Shown: positions 37,572 through 47,251, counted from the stretch's first letter. The stretch: DNA of 64,000 nt from Duodenibacillus sp. (GCA_017628205.1 JAGBZO010000041.1:1-64000), one strand, 5' to 3'. Made by a program: numbers and translations. The notes: generated by a model from the letters alone, not told the origin.

Positions 37572-39341
37572 TTAACGGACTTGCACTCGGCAAAGTTCTT
37601 CACCTTCCGGATCAAGAACGTGCGTGGCGCAGGCCAAGCACGGATCGAAGCTGTGGATCGTGCGAATGATTTCGAGCGGCAGATGGGGATCGGCCACGGG
37701 CGTACCCATCAAGGACGTTTCGAAAGCACTCTGGAGACCTTCGTTGGAACGCGGAGAAGCATTCCACGTGGTCGGTACGATGGCCTGCCAGTTTTCGATA
37801 CGGGTATCCTTGATGACGCACCAGTGACCGAGAGCGCCGCGCGGAGCTTCGCAGAAGCCGACGCCGCGACATTCCTTGGGCCAGGTCTTGGGTTCCCAGA
37901 ATTCCATGTTGGCGGCCACTTCGTCGCCACCCTTGATGTTGGCGATGAGATCGTCCACATACTTGACCATCTGGCGGGCAGACCAACGGCATTCCAATGC
38001 GCGGGCGGCATGACGGCCGAGCGTGGAATAGATGGCGTCCACCGGAAGATTCAATTCCTTCAACAGATCCAAAGCGGGTTCCTTGAAGTGCTTGACGTCC
38101 TTGGCAATGGACATGATCAAGCGAGCCAAGGGGCCGACTTCCATCATGTGGCCCTTGTAGCGCGGGCTCTTGATCCAGGAGTACTTGCCGTCTTCGCCGA
38201 GCCACTGGAACTTGGTCTTGGAACCGACGGATCCCTTGGACAGTTCGAAGGCCTGATCGGTGATGCCTTCCCAGGGGTGCAGACCCATCTTGTCGTCCGG
38301 GTACTTGTACCAGGAGTGATCGACGAATTCCTGAATCTGACTGGTGTCGCGCAGATCGACGTCCTGAACGTCATTGAGTTTGCCGTCGATAATGGCGCCC
38401 TGCGGCATTTGCAAGGAGGCGTCGGACCAGTCGTTGGCGATTTCGGGGAAGTCGCCGTAGCACAGAACGTTGCGCTTGACCAGACCGCCACCGTACTTGA
38501 ACCAATCTGGATAGTACGACGCGATCGCCTTGATGTCGGGGAAGTAAACGTTTTCAACGAACTCGACGCAACGCTTGGCGATGTCGCGCATGTAGTTCAT
38601 CGTGACTTCGTTCACCATCGTGCCGGCGGCGCCCGTGTCGTGCATGTTGATCGGGCAGGCGACGCCGCCGACCAAATAGTTCGGGTGCGGGTTCTTACCG
38701 CCCAAAATGGTATGGATCTTGATGATTTCACGCTGGAAATCCAAGGCTTCCAGATAGTGGGTTACGGCCAACAGGTTGACAGCGGGCGGCAACTTCATGG
38801 CCGGATGACCCCAGTAACCATTGGCGAAAATGCCCAACTGACCGGATGCGACGAACTTCTTCAAACGATTCTGTACGTCACGGAAGTAACCGGGCGAAGA
38901 AAGCGGATGGCTCGGGCTGATCTTTTGCTGGATGGCCGAGGTTTCGCGAGGATCGGCGGACAAAGCGCTGACAACGTCCACCCAGTCCAATGCGGACAGC
39001 TGGTAGAAGTGCACGAGGTGGTCGTGCGTGTACAGCGTCGCATTCATCAGGTTGCGGATGATGTTGGCGTTCTTCGGGATCTTGATGCCGATGGCGTCTT
39101 CTACGGAACGGACGGCGGCCAACGCATGAATGCCGGTGCAAACGCCGCAAATACGTTCGACGAAAGCCCATGCATCGCGAGGATCACGGCCCTTGAGAAT
39201 GACTTCAAGACCGCGCCACATCGTGCCGGTGCTTTGAGAGTCGGTAATGATGTTCTTATCATTGATCGTTGCCTGAACGCGCAGGTGCCCCTCAATACGG
39301 GTGACGGGGTCAACAACGATACGACGGTTGTTTTCAGCCAT
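37572..39341 (-). CDS. hupL: [NiFe] hydrogenase large subunit HupL/HyaB
   Basis: 589 residues. The nickel ligands are RICGVCTGIHA near the N-terminus (L1, about 73-83) and DPCLACATH near the C-terminus (L2). The 15 residues after ACATH are the tail removed by the protease. The N-terminus VDPVTRIEGHLR is the group 1 signature. It splits H2 in the periplasm after co-translocation with HupS, as it has no signal of its own. Its ATG overlaps the hupS stop by one base. Confidence 0.98.
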   Translation of the reverse strand: MAENNRRIVVDPVTRIEGHLRVQATINDKNIITDSQSTGTMWRGLEVILKGRDPRDAWAFVERICGVCTGIHALAAVRSVEDAIGIKIPKNANIIRNLMNATLYTHDHLVHFYQLSALDWVDVVSALSADPRETSAIQQKISPSHPLSSPGYFRDVQNRLKKFVASGQLGIFANGYWGHPAMKLPPAVNLLAVTHYLEALDFQREIIKIHTILGGKNPHPNYLVGGVACPINMHDTGAAGTMVNEVTMNYMRDIAKRCVEFVENVYFPDIKAIASYYPDWFKYGGGLVKRNVLCYGDFPEIANDWSDASLQMPQGAIIDGKLNDVQDVDLRDTSQIQEFVDHSWYKYPDDKMGLHPWEGITDQAFELSKGSVGSKTKFQWLGEDGKYSWIKSPRYKGHMMEVGPLARLIMSIAKDVKHFKEPALDLLKELNLPVDAIYSTLGRHAARALECRWSARQMVKYVDDLIANIKGGDEVAANMEFWEPKTWPKECRGVGFCEAPRGALGHWCVIKDTRIENWQAIVPTTWNASPRSNEGLQSAFETSLMGTPVADPHLPLEIIRTIHSFDPCLACATHVLDPEGEELCRVQVR

Positions 39342-40438
39342 TATTCATCCCTCCCCATATCCTTATTGGTCTTTTGTGCGCGTGCTTGTGCCACGCAGGA
39401 CATCGCGGCATGCGCGATGGCGGCGGCACCGACGACGCCAACGGTGGCCAGACCGACCTTGTCAACGGTCGATTCGATTCCACCCAGACCCGGCGGGAGA
39501 ACGGTAGTGTCGTGTTTGTAGAACGAGCCCTTGTCAAAGAAGTTCGGTTCGGAGCAACCGATGCAACCGTGACCGGACTTGACGGGCCAGGACAGGCCTT
39601 CGTTCCATTGAATGGTCGAGCAGGCGTTATACGTCGTGGGTCCCTTGCAACCGACCTTGTAGAGGCAGTAGCCGAGCTTGGCGCCGACGTCGTCGAATTC
39701 TTCAACGAATTGACCGGCGTCGAAGTGGGCGCGACGATAGCACTTGTCGTGAATGCGCTGACCGTAGAACATCTTGGGACGGCCGAGACGATCCAACGGA
39801 GGAATACGATCGTACGTCAAGATGTAGGTGATTACGCCGGTCATGACTTCGGGGATCGGCGGGCAACCCGGTACGAGAACGATCGGCTTGTCCTTGATGA
39901 TGTCCGTAATGGGAACCGACTTGGTGGGGTTGGGCTTGGCGGCCTGTACGCAACCCCATGCGGCGCAAGACCCCCAACCGATAACGGCCTTGGCGCCCTT
40001 GGCGACATGCTTGATCTTTTGCAGGAAGGTTTCGCCACCGGGGATGCAGTTGACGCCGTCGTCGTGCAACGGAATATTGCCTTCCACAGCCAAGATGTAG
40101 TTGCCGTTGTATTTCTTGATCGTTTCTTCCAAGGCGGCTTCGGCCTGATGACCGGCAGCGGCCATGATGGTGTCGTCATAGTCCAGCGAAATCATGGACA
40201 AGACGAGATCCTTGGCAACGGGATGGTATGAACGGATGAACGATTCGGTACAGCAAGTGCATTCAAGACCATGCAACCAGATCACCGGCATACGCGGTTT
40301 GGTTTCAATTGCATGCGCAATCTCTTTGGCGCCAGCCGTGCCCAAGCCGAGGCTCGTAGCGGTCAGCGAGCAGAATTGGAGAAAGCTTCTGCGACTAATC
40401 CCTTGGCGCCGAAGTGCTTCATATTGCGTTTCGTGCAT
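39341..40438 (-). CDS. hupS: Oxygen-tolerant-type [NiFe] hydrogenase small subunit HupS/HyaA
   Basis: 365 residues. The twin-arginine signal has SRRSFLQFC (15-23) and a hydrophobic stretch to about 43. The proximal-cluster cysteines are C60, C62 and C63 (ECTCC), C158 (GSC), C163 (WGC) and C192 (PGC). C62 and C163 are the two extra cysteines (19 and 120 in mature E. coli Hyd-1 numbering) that create a [4Fe-3S] cluster and oxygen tolerance. The distal and medial cluster ligands follow, including [17 protein letters not shown]-terminal membrane helix lies near 325-345. It is the first gene of the minus-strand operon. Confidence 0.98.
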   Translation of the reverse strand: MHETQYEALRRQGISRRSFLQFCSLTATSLGLGTAGAKEIAHAIETKPRMPVIWLHGLECTCCTESFIRSYHPVAKDLVLSMISLDYDDTIMAAAGHQAEAALEETIKKYNGNYILAVEGNIPLHDDGVNCIPGGETFLQKIKHVAKGAKAVIGWGSCAAWGCVQAAKPNPTKSVPITDIIKDKPIVLVPGCPPIPEVMTGVITYILTYDRIPPLDRLGRPKMFYGQRIHDKCYRRAHFDAGQFVEEFDDVGAKLGYCLYKVGCKGPTTYNACSTIQWNEGLSWPVKSGHGCIGCSEPNFFDKGSFYKHDTTVLPPGLGGIESTVDKVGLATVGVVGAAAIAHAAMSCVAQARAQKTNKDMGRDE

Positions 40439-40772
40439 AGGGTCCTCCTAGGAAAATGTAAACAGGTCGACATGGCGATCAACGGAGTGCCACGTCAAAC
40501 CGGGGGTTTAACTATCTCGACTTGAACGCGTCTGTCGATTGATCGGAGTGACGAATTCAATATCGGGACGATATCGGTAATTTGGCATAAATTCTACGAT
40601 CAATCAAGTATTCAAAGGTGATAGAGAATGCTATCCGAAGGAGGTAGGTTGTAATAAGTATGTTGTTCTTGTAATGGAGAGTAAGATTCATTCGGTTTCG
40701 CTTTCTTCCCAGGGATAGAAATTGCGAAAATGAGAACGAGAAACAACCATTGCAAGAAGGGAGAAGCGGTAT
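40439..40772. promoter_or_regulatory. Divergent hydrogenase promoter region (334 bases, no gene)
   Basis: It lies between hupS (minus) and hupJ/hybE (plus). I see AGGAGGACC-like sequence just before hupS (40442-40452), the direct repeat ATATCGG at 40560-40566 and 40571-40577 (11 bases apart), and AT-rich stretches near 40578-40600 and 40660-40690. No convincing sigma54 box or full FNR palindrome is visible. The open frame MAINGVPRQ (40472-40525, 17 residues) is too short to call. Confidence 0.6.
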
Positions 40773-41306
40773 ATGACATCGTCTGCGTTGCGGGTGTGGC
40801 AACACTCGCCGGCCGCGTTTTTCGAATCCGGTTTCAGTCGGATTGCCGAGTCGCGCATGCAGGGTCTCCCCATTGTTAATCCCGACGTGCACGTGCGCGC
40901 CATCGGATTTGATCGCTACGGCAATGATTGGTTGGGAGCGGTGGTTACACCCTGGTCCATTTTGGTTGTATTGGCCTGCGGCAATCGTTCGACCTGGGAA
41001 CACGTTCCGGTCACTCAGGAGAGGACCGTGAAATTGCCTTCCGGCGACTATCGTTTCATGGGGATGAACGATCCGATTCTGGGGGAATATCAAAGTTGCA
41101 GTTTGATGAGTCCGTTGATTGGAATCGCCGATCAGCAAACGGCGGAAGCAATCGCTCATCAGGCATTGACTCTCATGCGTCAGTCCGACGTGGCGCTTCC
41201 CGAGGCCGAAGAAGGCCAAGCCTTGGTTCCCGATCCTTATATTGACCCGAAGCCCCAGAAAACTCGACGCAGTCGTCGGGCATTTTTGTTCGGAGACAGG
41301 GGGTGA
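40773..41306 (+). CDS. hupJ: HybE/HupJ-family hydrogenase assembly chaperone
   Basis: 177 residues. VNPDVHVRAIGFDRYGNDWLGAVVTPWSILVV carries the HybE core (LGVLVTPWxMNL-type), followed by LPSGDYRFMGMNDPILGEYQSCSLMSPL. HybE-type proteins check small-subunit Tat export. The C-terminal 40 residues are charged and probably disordered. The ATG follows AGAAGGGAG. It starts the plus-strand operon, coupled to hupK by overlap (GTGA). Confidence 0.93.
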   Translation: MTSSALRVWQHSPAAFFESGFSRIAESRMQGLPIVNPDVHVRAIGFDRYGNDWLGAVVTPWSILVVLACGNRSTWEHVPVTQERTVKLPSGDYRFMGMNDPILGEYQSCSLMSPLIGIADQQTAEAIAHQALTLMRQSDVALPEAEEGQALVPDPYIDPKPQKTRRSRRAFLFGDRG

Positions 41307-42358
41307 CGGTGTTCGGAATGGTTCAGAATGCGCCCAAAGTACTTTTGCGGCAAACTAAGACGGGCATTTCGCTGCAAAGTGAACGGACAACCAAGCTCGC
41401 CGCCCTGTTGACGGGACGGCCTCAGTCGTTTGCTCGAACCGTATTGCCCAACGTGTTGGGATTGTGTCCGGTGGCGCATGCGGAAGCGTTTGAAGCCGCT
41501 TGTGAGGGGCGGGCTGCCGAGACGGCGGCGCTTCGGATCGTCAGCGAAGCCATGTTGGAAGCGGTCCGCGTTTTTGTATTGCAGTGGTGCCGTTTTGCCG
41601 AGATCGCAATTTCTGATGCCCGTGTCTTGCCGACGATCGGTCGACTGCGTCAGCAGCTTTTTGCGGCGATGATCTCCCGTTCGGACGAGCAGTCGCAACG
41701 GGTGTATCTCGAGACGAAGCAATTTGTCAGAGAGTTTCAGAGCGTCCATGAGACGGCGTACCGTTCGCTATGCGATGCGGCTCAACGGTTTGACGGTATC
41801 ATCAGTGTAGACTCGCGTCGGTGTCTGGCACCGTCGGAGTTACGTAGTCCCACCGTTCTCGACGGCATTTTGGATGAACTGCAAGCCGATCGTGATTTTG
41901 GCGTTCGTCCCAGATGGCGGGGGGCTCGCGTCTTGGGCGGATTGGCGAGAGAATGTGAACGAGGCGTCAGGTCGCCGTATTTTTCGATGCGAGACGTCGT
42001 GCGTATTCGTTGGGAAGAACTCGGAGCTTGGTCGTCGGAGAACGACGAGCAAGCCATGGCATTTGTTCCTCAGGTTCGAGTGCGTGACGACGGCTGGCGT
42101 CTTTCGACTGTCGAGACGGTTCGCGGAACCTTGTTGCATGCGGTGCGGTTGAAAGACGAAACGCTCGACGATTTCCATATGGTGGCTCCGACGGAGTGGG
42201 TGTTCCAACCGAATGGAGAGCTTGTCGAGCGCCTGAACAACGTGTCGCGTTTGCACGTCCTGCAGGGGGCGGCTCTGCAGGACGCCATGGATTTTGTGGT
42301 AACGCTATTTGACGCGTGTACCGATGTGGATATTGTTTTGGAAGAGTCTTATGCATGA
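41303..42358 (+). CDS. hupK: HupK, degenerate hydrogenase-large-subunit-like maturation factor
   Basis: 351 residues, starting with GTG after GGAGACAGGGG. The fragment NVLGLCPVAHAEAF resembles L1 of the large subunit (RICGVCxxxHA) with one Cys kept. ETVRGTLLHAVRL matches the EAPRGALGHW block of HupL. The C-terminal FDACTDVDI resembles the L2 motif DPCLACATH with one Cys. HupK is a scaffold related to HupL in Rhizobium, needed with HupF when oxygen is present. It overlaps hypA by eight bases. Confidence 0.82.
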   Translation: MTVFGMVQNAPKVLLRQTKTGISLQSERTTKLAALLTGRPQSFARTVLPNVLGLCPVAHAEAFEAACEGRAAETAALRIVSEAMLEAVRVFVLQWCRFAEIAISDARVLPTIGRLRQQLFAAMISRSDEQSQRVYLETKQFVREFQSVHETAYRSLCDAAQRFDGIISVDSRRCLAPSELRSPTVLDGILDELQADRDFGVRPRWRGARVLGGLARECERGVRSPYFSMRDVVRIRWEELGAWSSENDEQAMAFVPQVRVRDDGWRLSTVETVRGTLLHAVRLKDETLDDFHMVAPTEWVFQPNGELVERLNNVSRLHVLQGAALQDAMDFVVTLFDACTDVDIVLEESYA

Positions 42359-42692
42359 ACTCTCGATTGCCGAAGGCATTATTGAAGTTGTAGAGCGCAC
42401 TGCTCGTCAAAACAACGTCAAACGCGTCAAAAAAGTGCGCGTTGCGATCGGTCGATTGGCCGGCGTCGATATTCCTAGTTTGCGCTTTGCCTGGGAATCC
42501 GTCACGAAAATGGGAGTGGCTCAGTCGGCGATTCTGGAAATTGAACAGCCTGACGGTCAGGCCTGGTGTATGGATTGTTCGAAAACGGTACCATTAAGTA
42601 ACTTTGGAGAGCCTTGCCCGCTGTGCGGAGGCTTTCATTTAACCCCTACGGGCGGCAAAGAGATGAGAGTGATCGATCTCATCGCCGACTGA
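42351..42692 (+). CDS. hypA: Nickel insertion protein HypA
   Basis: 113 residues. It begins MHELSIAEGI, with the nickel-binding His2, and carries the zinc motif CMDC...CPLCGG (about 73-92). With HypB it delivers nickel to the HupL precursor. ATG 42351 lies inside the end of hupK; the open frame begins earlier (42309) but that is hupK coding. Confidence 0.96.
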   Translation: MHELSIAEGIIEVVERTARQNNVKRVKKVRVAIGRLAGVDIPSLRFAWESVTKMGVAQSAILEIEQPDGQAWCMDCSKTVPLSNFGEPCPLCGGFHLTPTGGKEMRVIDLIAD

Positions 42693-42715
42693 CAGATTAA
42701 GTTTGGAGTGACAAT

Positions 42716-43504
42716 ATGTGTATTACTTGCGGTTGCGGCGGTCATCATCACCATCATCACGATCATGACCATCCGCATGATCACGATCACCATCACCATC
42801 ATCATGAGCATCATCACACGCACGACGCCTCGATTTCCAATGAACGAGCCATCGCGATCGAAGAAGACATTTTGGGACGCAACAATGCAATCGCCGCTCA
42901 AAATCGTGCGATCTTCCGTCAAAAGCGTGTATTGGCGTTGAATTTGGTTTCTAGTCCCGGTTCCGGCAAAACCGAATTGTTGACGCAAACGATTCTGCAG
43001 GCCAAAGATCAACTCAACATGGCCGTCATCGAAGGCGACCAGCAAACGAGCAATGACGCCGACCGCATTCGCGTCACGGGGGCGCCCGCACACCAAATCA
43101 ACACGGGCAAGGGCTGTCATCTGGACGCCAACATGATTCAGGAGGCGCTGCAAATGATGACGTTGCAGGACAACTCCGTCCTCTTTATTGAAAACGTGGG
43201 CAATTTGGTTTGTCCCGCCGAATTTGATTTGGGCGAAGCGCACAAGGTCGCCATCTTGTCCGTCACCGAAGGGGAAGACAAGCCGCTCAAGTACCCGGAC
43301 ATGTTCCGAGCGGCCGACCTCATGATCATCAACAAGGTCGATCTGCTTCCGTATTTGCGTTTTGACATCGACAAATGCGAAGAAAACGCACGAAAGGTCA
43401 ATCCGAACATTCGCATTTTCCGTACGTCCGCCACCACGAAGGAAGGCTTGGATCAATGGATTAAGTGGTTGACGATGCAGTTGGCCTGGTGTCGTATGCA
43501 GTAA
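42716..43504 (+). CDS. hypB: Nickel-binding GTPase HypB with His-rich storage region
   Basis: 262 residues. The start MCITCGCGG is the CxxCGC high-affinity nickel motif. Residues 10-36 hold 20 histidines among Asp and Glu, typical of storage-type HypB. The GTPase core has [11 protein letters not shown] (P-loop), [29 protein letters not shown] and NKVDLLPY. It supplies nickel with HypA. GGAGTG precedes the ATG. Confidence 0.97.
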   Translation: MCITCGCGGHHHHHHDHDHPHDHDHHHHHHEHHHTHDASISNERAIAIEEDILGRNNAIAAQNRAIFRQKRVLALNLVSSPGSGKTELLTQTILQAKDQLNMAVIEGDQQTSNDADRIRVTGAPAHQINTGKGCHLDANMIQEALQMMTLQDNSVLFIENVGNLVCPAEFDLGEAHKVAILSVTEGEDKPLKYPDMFRAADLMIINKVDLLPYLRFDIDKCEENARKVNPNIRIFRTSATTKEGLDQWIKWLTMQLAWCRMQ

Positions 43505-43549
43505 CCCGGCGCTTTTGAAGCAACGCAACAAAAAACGAGGAAAGGTGCT

Positions 43550-45880
43550 ATGCGTACCGTCACCCGTTACGTTCGTGTCGTCGGTTTGGTTCAAGGCGTC
43601 GGTTTTCGTCCGACCGTTTATCGCATTGCCAAGGATTTGGGCCTGAAGGGCGAAGTGTTTAACGACGCCCAAGGGGTCGGCGTCTATTTGCAGGGCGACG
43701 AGACGGCGGTCGGCCGGTTTGCCAAGGAGCTTCTTGAAAACAAGCCGCCGTTGGCGCGTATCGACGAGATAACTCAAGAGGCTTGCGAACGACGTCCGTA
43801 CGATGACTTTACGATTACCGAGAGCCAAGCGGGTCGGGTGTCGACCAATATCACGGCTGATGCGGCCACGTGCGAACACTGTCTGGCCGACATGTTCGAT
43901 CCGAACAATCGGCGTTGGCGTTACGCTTTCACGAATTGCACGCATTGCGGCCCGCGTTTTACGATCACGCGCGGTTTGCCCTACGATCGGCCTCAAACAT
44001 CGATGGCGCCCTTTGTCATGTGCGACCGGTGTCAAGAGGAATATCACGCGCCTTTGGACAGGCGATTTCACGCTCAACCCAACGCTTGTCCCGATTGCGG
44101 GCCGGCGCTCTGGTTTGCTCGGGCCGATCGTGTTCCAGTGTCGGGCGATGCCGTTGACCTGACGGTCGAGGCACTGAGAGAAGGCAAGATCGTCGCCGTC
44201 AAGGGGTTGGGCGGTTTCCATTTGGTTTGCGACGCGCAAAATGCCGAGGCCGTCGCTCGACTTCGCCAACGCAAGCATCGTGATGAAAAGCCGTTGGCCG
44301 TCATGGTGGCCAATCTCAAGAGTGCGGAACGCTGGGTGGTGTTGGACGACGCCTCTCGCACGCTGTTAAGCGGTACGCAACGCCCCATCGTGTTGGCCCC
44401 GAGAAAAGACGACGATTGTTTGCCGGGAATCGCCGACGGGATGCGCGATTTGGGCGTGATGTTGCCGTACACTCCCGTGCATTGGTTGCTGTTTCATTCC
44501 TGGATCGGAAAACCTCGGGGGATCGAGTGGACGAAGTCCGAGGCTATCGACGTCGCACTGGTGATGACATCGGCCAATCCCGGCGGAGAACCGTTGGTCA
44601 TCGACAACGACGAGGCCTACGAACGATTGGCGACGATTGCCGACGCGTGGTTGCTCCACAACCGAGAGATCTTGATTCGATGCGACGACTCCGTGGTTCG
44701 TCCCGTCGACAACAAAACCATTTTCATCCGTCGCTCGCGGGGGTATGTGCCCGAGGGGATTCGCATCGATCGGGAACTGCCCGCCGTGTTGGCAACCGGC
44801 GCCTATTTGAAGAACGTTGCGGCGCTCAGTCGTCGGAAAGAAATTTTTTTGACCCAACACATCGGCGATTTGGACAACCGCATCACCTGTTTGGCTCTTG
44901 AGGACGCGATCAAACACCTTCAGGGCGTTTTGCAGATCGCTCCGGACGTTCTGACGAGTGACTGCCACCCGGATTTTTATTCGACGCGATTGGCCGTGTC
45001 GTTGGCGCAAGAATGTCAAGTCCCGTATCTGCCGATCTACCATCATGCCGCGCATGTCGGTGCCGTGATGGGAGAGTACGGTCGAACGCAATCGACGTTG
45101 GGGCTTGCCTTGGACGGCGTCGGTTTGGGGCCGGACGGCAACGTCTGGGGCGGCGAGTTGCTCTGTGTCGACGCGCACGGTTTTGATTGGGTCGGCGGAA
45201 TGCGGTCTTTGCCGTTGCCCGGCGGAGATAGAGCCGCCAAGGAACCGCGGCGTATGGCCGCGGCCGTATTGACGCTGTTGGGACGAGAAGACGAGATACA
45301 ACGACGGTGGCCGCTGTTGCCCAATGCCGCTCAATTCGGTTCGTTGGTACGCAATACGCGATTGACAAAGTCAGGTAGTGCGTTGGGGCGTTGGTTTGAC
45401 GCGGCCAGCGCGTTATTGGGCTTGTGCGATATTCAACGTGACGAAGCGCAGGCCGCGATGCGCTTGGAATCCGTAGCGGCCCGAGCGCAAGGCGTCGTGA
45501 AGGACGATCTGTGGCGCATTGAAAACGGACGGTTGGACTTGCTGCCGTTGATGGAGTACCTGACGGATGCGGGTGTCGATCAACGGGCTCAGGCAGCGGC
45601 CGATTTTCACCGAACCTTGGCTCGGGGATTGGCCGAGTTGACGCGACAGGCGGCCGATCGAATTGGTTATGAAGGTCCCGTTGCGCTCAGTGGCGGATGC
45701 ATCGCCAATCGCTTGTTGACGCAGGCCTTGCGGATCGATTTGCAAGAGCGAGGATTTGACGTGTTGATACCGAACACGGTACCGCCCGGGGATGCCGGCA
45801 TTGCTTTCGGACAAGCATGGCTGGCCGGTTTGGCGGTTGAACAGGGATGGACGTCACATCTCTGGCGAGGACAAAAATAG
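43550..45880 (+). CDS. hypF: Carbamoyltransferase HypF
   Basis: 776 residues, full length. Domains in order: acylphosphatase (VGLVQGVGFRPTVYRIA, 1-90), paired zinc fingers (CEHC...CTHCGPRFT and CDRC...CPDCGP, about 105-190), YrdC-like carbamoyl-adenylate domain (200-385, KGLGGFHLVCDA), and Kae1-like domain with HHAAH (about 500). It makes the thiocarboxamide donor for the cyanide ligands of the active-site iron. GAGGAAAGG precedes the ATG. Confidence 0.97.
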   Translation: MRTVTRYVRVVGLVQGVGFRPTVYRIAKDLGLKGEVFNDAQGVGVYLQGDETAVGRFAKELLENKPPLARIDEITQEACERRPYDDFTITESQAGRVSTNITADAATCEHCLADMFDPNNRRWRYAFTNCTHCGPRFTITRGLPYDRPQTSMAPFVMCDRCQEEYHAPLDRRFHAQPNACPDCGPALWFARADRVPVSGDAVDLTVEALREGKIVAVKGLGGFHLVCDAQNAEAVARLRQRKHRDEKPLAVMVANLKSAERWVVLDDASRTLLSGTQRPIVLAPRKDDDCLPGIADGMRDLGVMLPYTPVHWLLFHSWIGKPRGIEWTKSEAIDVALVMTSANPGGEPLVIDNDEAYERLATIADAWLLHNREILIRCDDSVVRPVDNKTIFIRRSRGYVPEGIRIDRELPAVLATGAYLKNVAALSRRKEIFLTQHIGDLDNRITCLALEDAIKHLQGVLQIAPDVLTSDCHPDFYSTRLAVSLAQECQVPYLPIYHHAAHVGAVMGEYGRTQSTLGLALDGVGLGPDGNVWGGELLCVDAHGFDWVGGMRSLPLPGGDRAAKEPRRMAAAVLTLLGREDEIQRRWPLLPNAAQFGSLVRNTRLTKSGSALGRWFDAASALLGLCDIQRDEAQAAMRLESVAARAQGVVKDDLWRIENGRLDLLPLMEYLTDAGVDQRAQAAADFHRTLARGLAELTRQAADRIGYEGPVALSGGCIANRLLTQALRIDLQERGFDVLIPNTVPPGDAGIAFGQAWLAGLAVEQGWTSHLWRGQK

Positions 45881-45890
45881 GAGAAAAATC

Positions 45891-46121
45891 ATGTGTTTGG
45901 CCGTACCGGCTCAAATTGAAGAAGTATTGGACGACGGGATGGCTCGTTGTGATTTGAATGGGGTGCAAAAAGACATCAACGTCTCCTTGATTGCCGATCC
46001 GAAACCGGGCGATTGGGTGATCGTGCATGTCGGTTTTGCTCTCAACCGTATTGACGAGGCGCAGGCGCAAGAGACGCTGAAGTTGTTGGCTTCCATGGGT
46101 GAAGAGGAGCACGAGGCATGA
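45891..46121 (+). CDS. hypC: Hydrogenase maturation chaperone HypC
   Basis: 76 residues. MCLAVPAQI carries essential Cys2, and the barrel VGFALNRIDEAQAQETL follows. It holds the Fe(CN)2CO unit with HypD and passes it to the large subunit. The ATG follows AGGAGAAAAATC, ten bases after hypF. It is the shorter paralogue of HupF. It overlaps hypD by four bases. Confidence 0.96.
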   Translation: MCLAVPAQIEEVLDDGMARCDLNGVQKDINVSLIADPKPGDWVIVHVGFALNRIDEAQAQETLKLLASMGEEEHEA

Positions 46122-47251
46122 AATATGTAACCGAATACCGTGATCCTCAAAAGGCTCGCGTCTTGATCGAGCAGATCAAGAAAGAGGCCAAGCCGGATCG
46201 GCAGTATCGTTTTATGGAGTTTTGCGGGGGGCACACGCACGTTTTGTCTCGTTGGGGATTGCTGTCGGTTCTGCCGCCGAACGTCAAGATGATTCATGGT
46301 CCCGGTTGCCCCGTTTGCGTATTGCCGATCGGGCGTATTGATATGGCGATCGAGTTGGCGCTGAATCACGACGTTATTTTGTGTACGTATGCCGATACCT
46401 TGCGCGTTCCCGCCAGTCGTTCTCAGTCGCTTTTCAAATGTCGTGCCGCGGGTGGCGACGTCCGCATGGTTTATTCGCCGATGGATGCCTTGGAGTTGGC
46501 TCGTAAGCACCCCGACAAGCAGGTTGTGTTTTTCGCCATCGGGTTTGAAACGACGACGCCCCCGACGGCAGTCGCGATTAAGACGGCAAAAGCCTTGGGG
46601 CTCAAGAATTTTTCCGCGTTGGTGTCGCACGTTCTCACTCCCGCCGCGATGGAGCACATCATGCTGAGCAAGTCCCAAGACGGTGGAGCGGTGTTGGACG
46701 GGGTCGTTGGACCGGCTCACGTATCGACCGTGGTCGGCAGCGACGCATACAAGCCCTTTGCACATAAGTGGAAGATCCCCGTGGTGATTGCCGGTTTTGA
46801 ACCGCTCGACATGCTCGAGTCGATTCGAATGCTGATCGTCCAGGTCAACGAGGGACGTCACGAGGTCGAAAACGAGTTCATTCGTGCCGTTACGCCCGAG
46901 GGCAATCCGTTGGCAAAGTCGGCCGTTGACGATGTGCTGGAATTGCGCACGCAATTCGAATGGCGAGGTTTGGGATCCGTGCCGTATTCCGCGTTGAAAT
47001 TGCGAAAGGAATATGAGGAATTCGACGCGGAAGTACGATTTGCGTTGCAAGAGCGTGTCGTGCCCGACAACAAGGCTTGCGCCTGCGGTGAAATCTTGCG
47101 AGGAGAAAAAGAGCCGAGACAATGCAAATTGTTCGGTAAGGTTTGCACGCCCTCTCATCCGATCGGAGCCTGCATGGTCAGCAGCGAGGGTGCTTGCGCA
47201 GCCTATTGGCGTTACGGACCGCAAATGCACGTTGAGGAGAAAGACGCATGA
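46118..47251 (+). CDS. hypD: Hydrogenase Fe-(CN)2CO scaffold protein HypD
   Basis: 377 residues. MEFCGGHTHVLSRWGL is the first HypD motif, GPGCPVCVLP the second, and FFAIGFETTTPPTA the third. The C-terminal [4Fe-4S] cysteines are in ACACGEILRG, QCKLFGKVCTPSHPIGACMVSSEGACAAYW. It assembles the Fe(CN)2CO unit with HypC and HypE. Confidence 0.97.
   Translation: MKYVTEYRDPQKARVLIEQIKKEAKPDRQYRFMEFCGGHTHVLSRWGLLSVLPPNVKMIHGPGCPVCVLPIGRIDMAIELALNHDVILCTYADTLRVPASRSQSLFKCRAAGGDVRMVYSPMDALELARKHPDKQVVFFAIGFETTTPPTAVAIKTAKALGLKNFSALVSHVLTPAAMEHIMLSKSQDGGAVLDGVVGPAHVSTVVGSDAYKPFAHKWKIPVVIAGFEPLDMLESIRMLIVQVNEGRHEVENEFIRAVTPEGNPLAKSAVDDVLELRTQFEWRGLGSVPYSALKLRKEYEEFDAEVRFALQERVVPDNKACACGEILRGEKEPRQCKLFGKVCTPSHPIGACMVSSEGACAAYWRYGPQMHVEEKDA

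Noticed and set aside
37581..39521. Long plus-strand open frame of 646 residues opposite the hydrogenase large subunit.
   Set aside because: Antisense shadow of hupL, with no recognisable protein motif.
40487..40492. TGGCAC on the minus strand before hupS, resembling the -24 element of a sigma54 promoter, as hup genes often use.
   Set aside because: The spacing to the next TTG-like element is wrong and no GC dinucleotide stands 10 bases after GG.
40472..40525. Open frame of 17 residues (MAINGVPRQTGG...) in the divergent region.
   Set aside because: Too short, with no coding support beyond a weak AGG upstream.
40538..40612. TTGATC and GATCAA-like half sites suggestive of FNR binding.
   Set aside because: No pair of half sites with the TTGAT-N4-ATCAA spacing.
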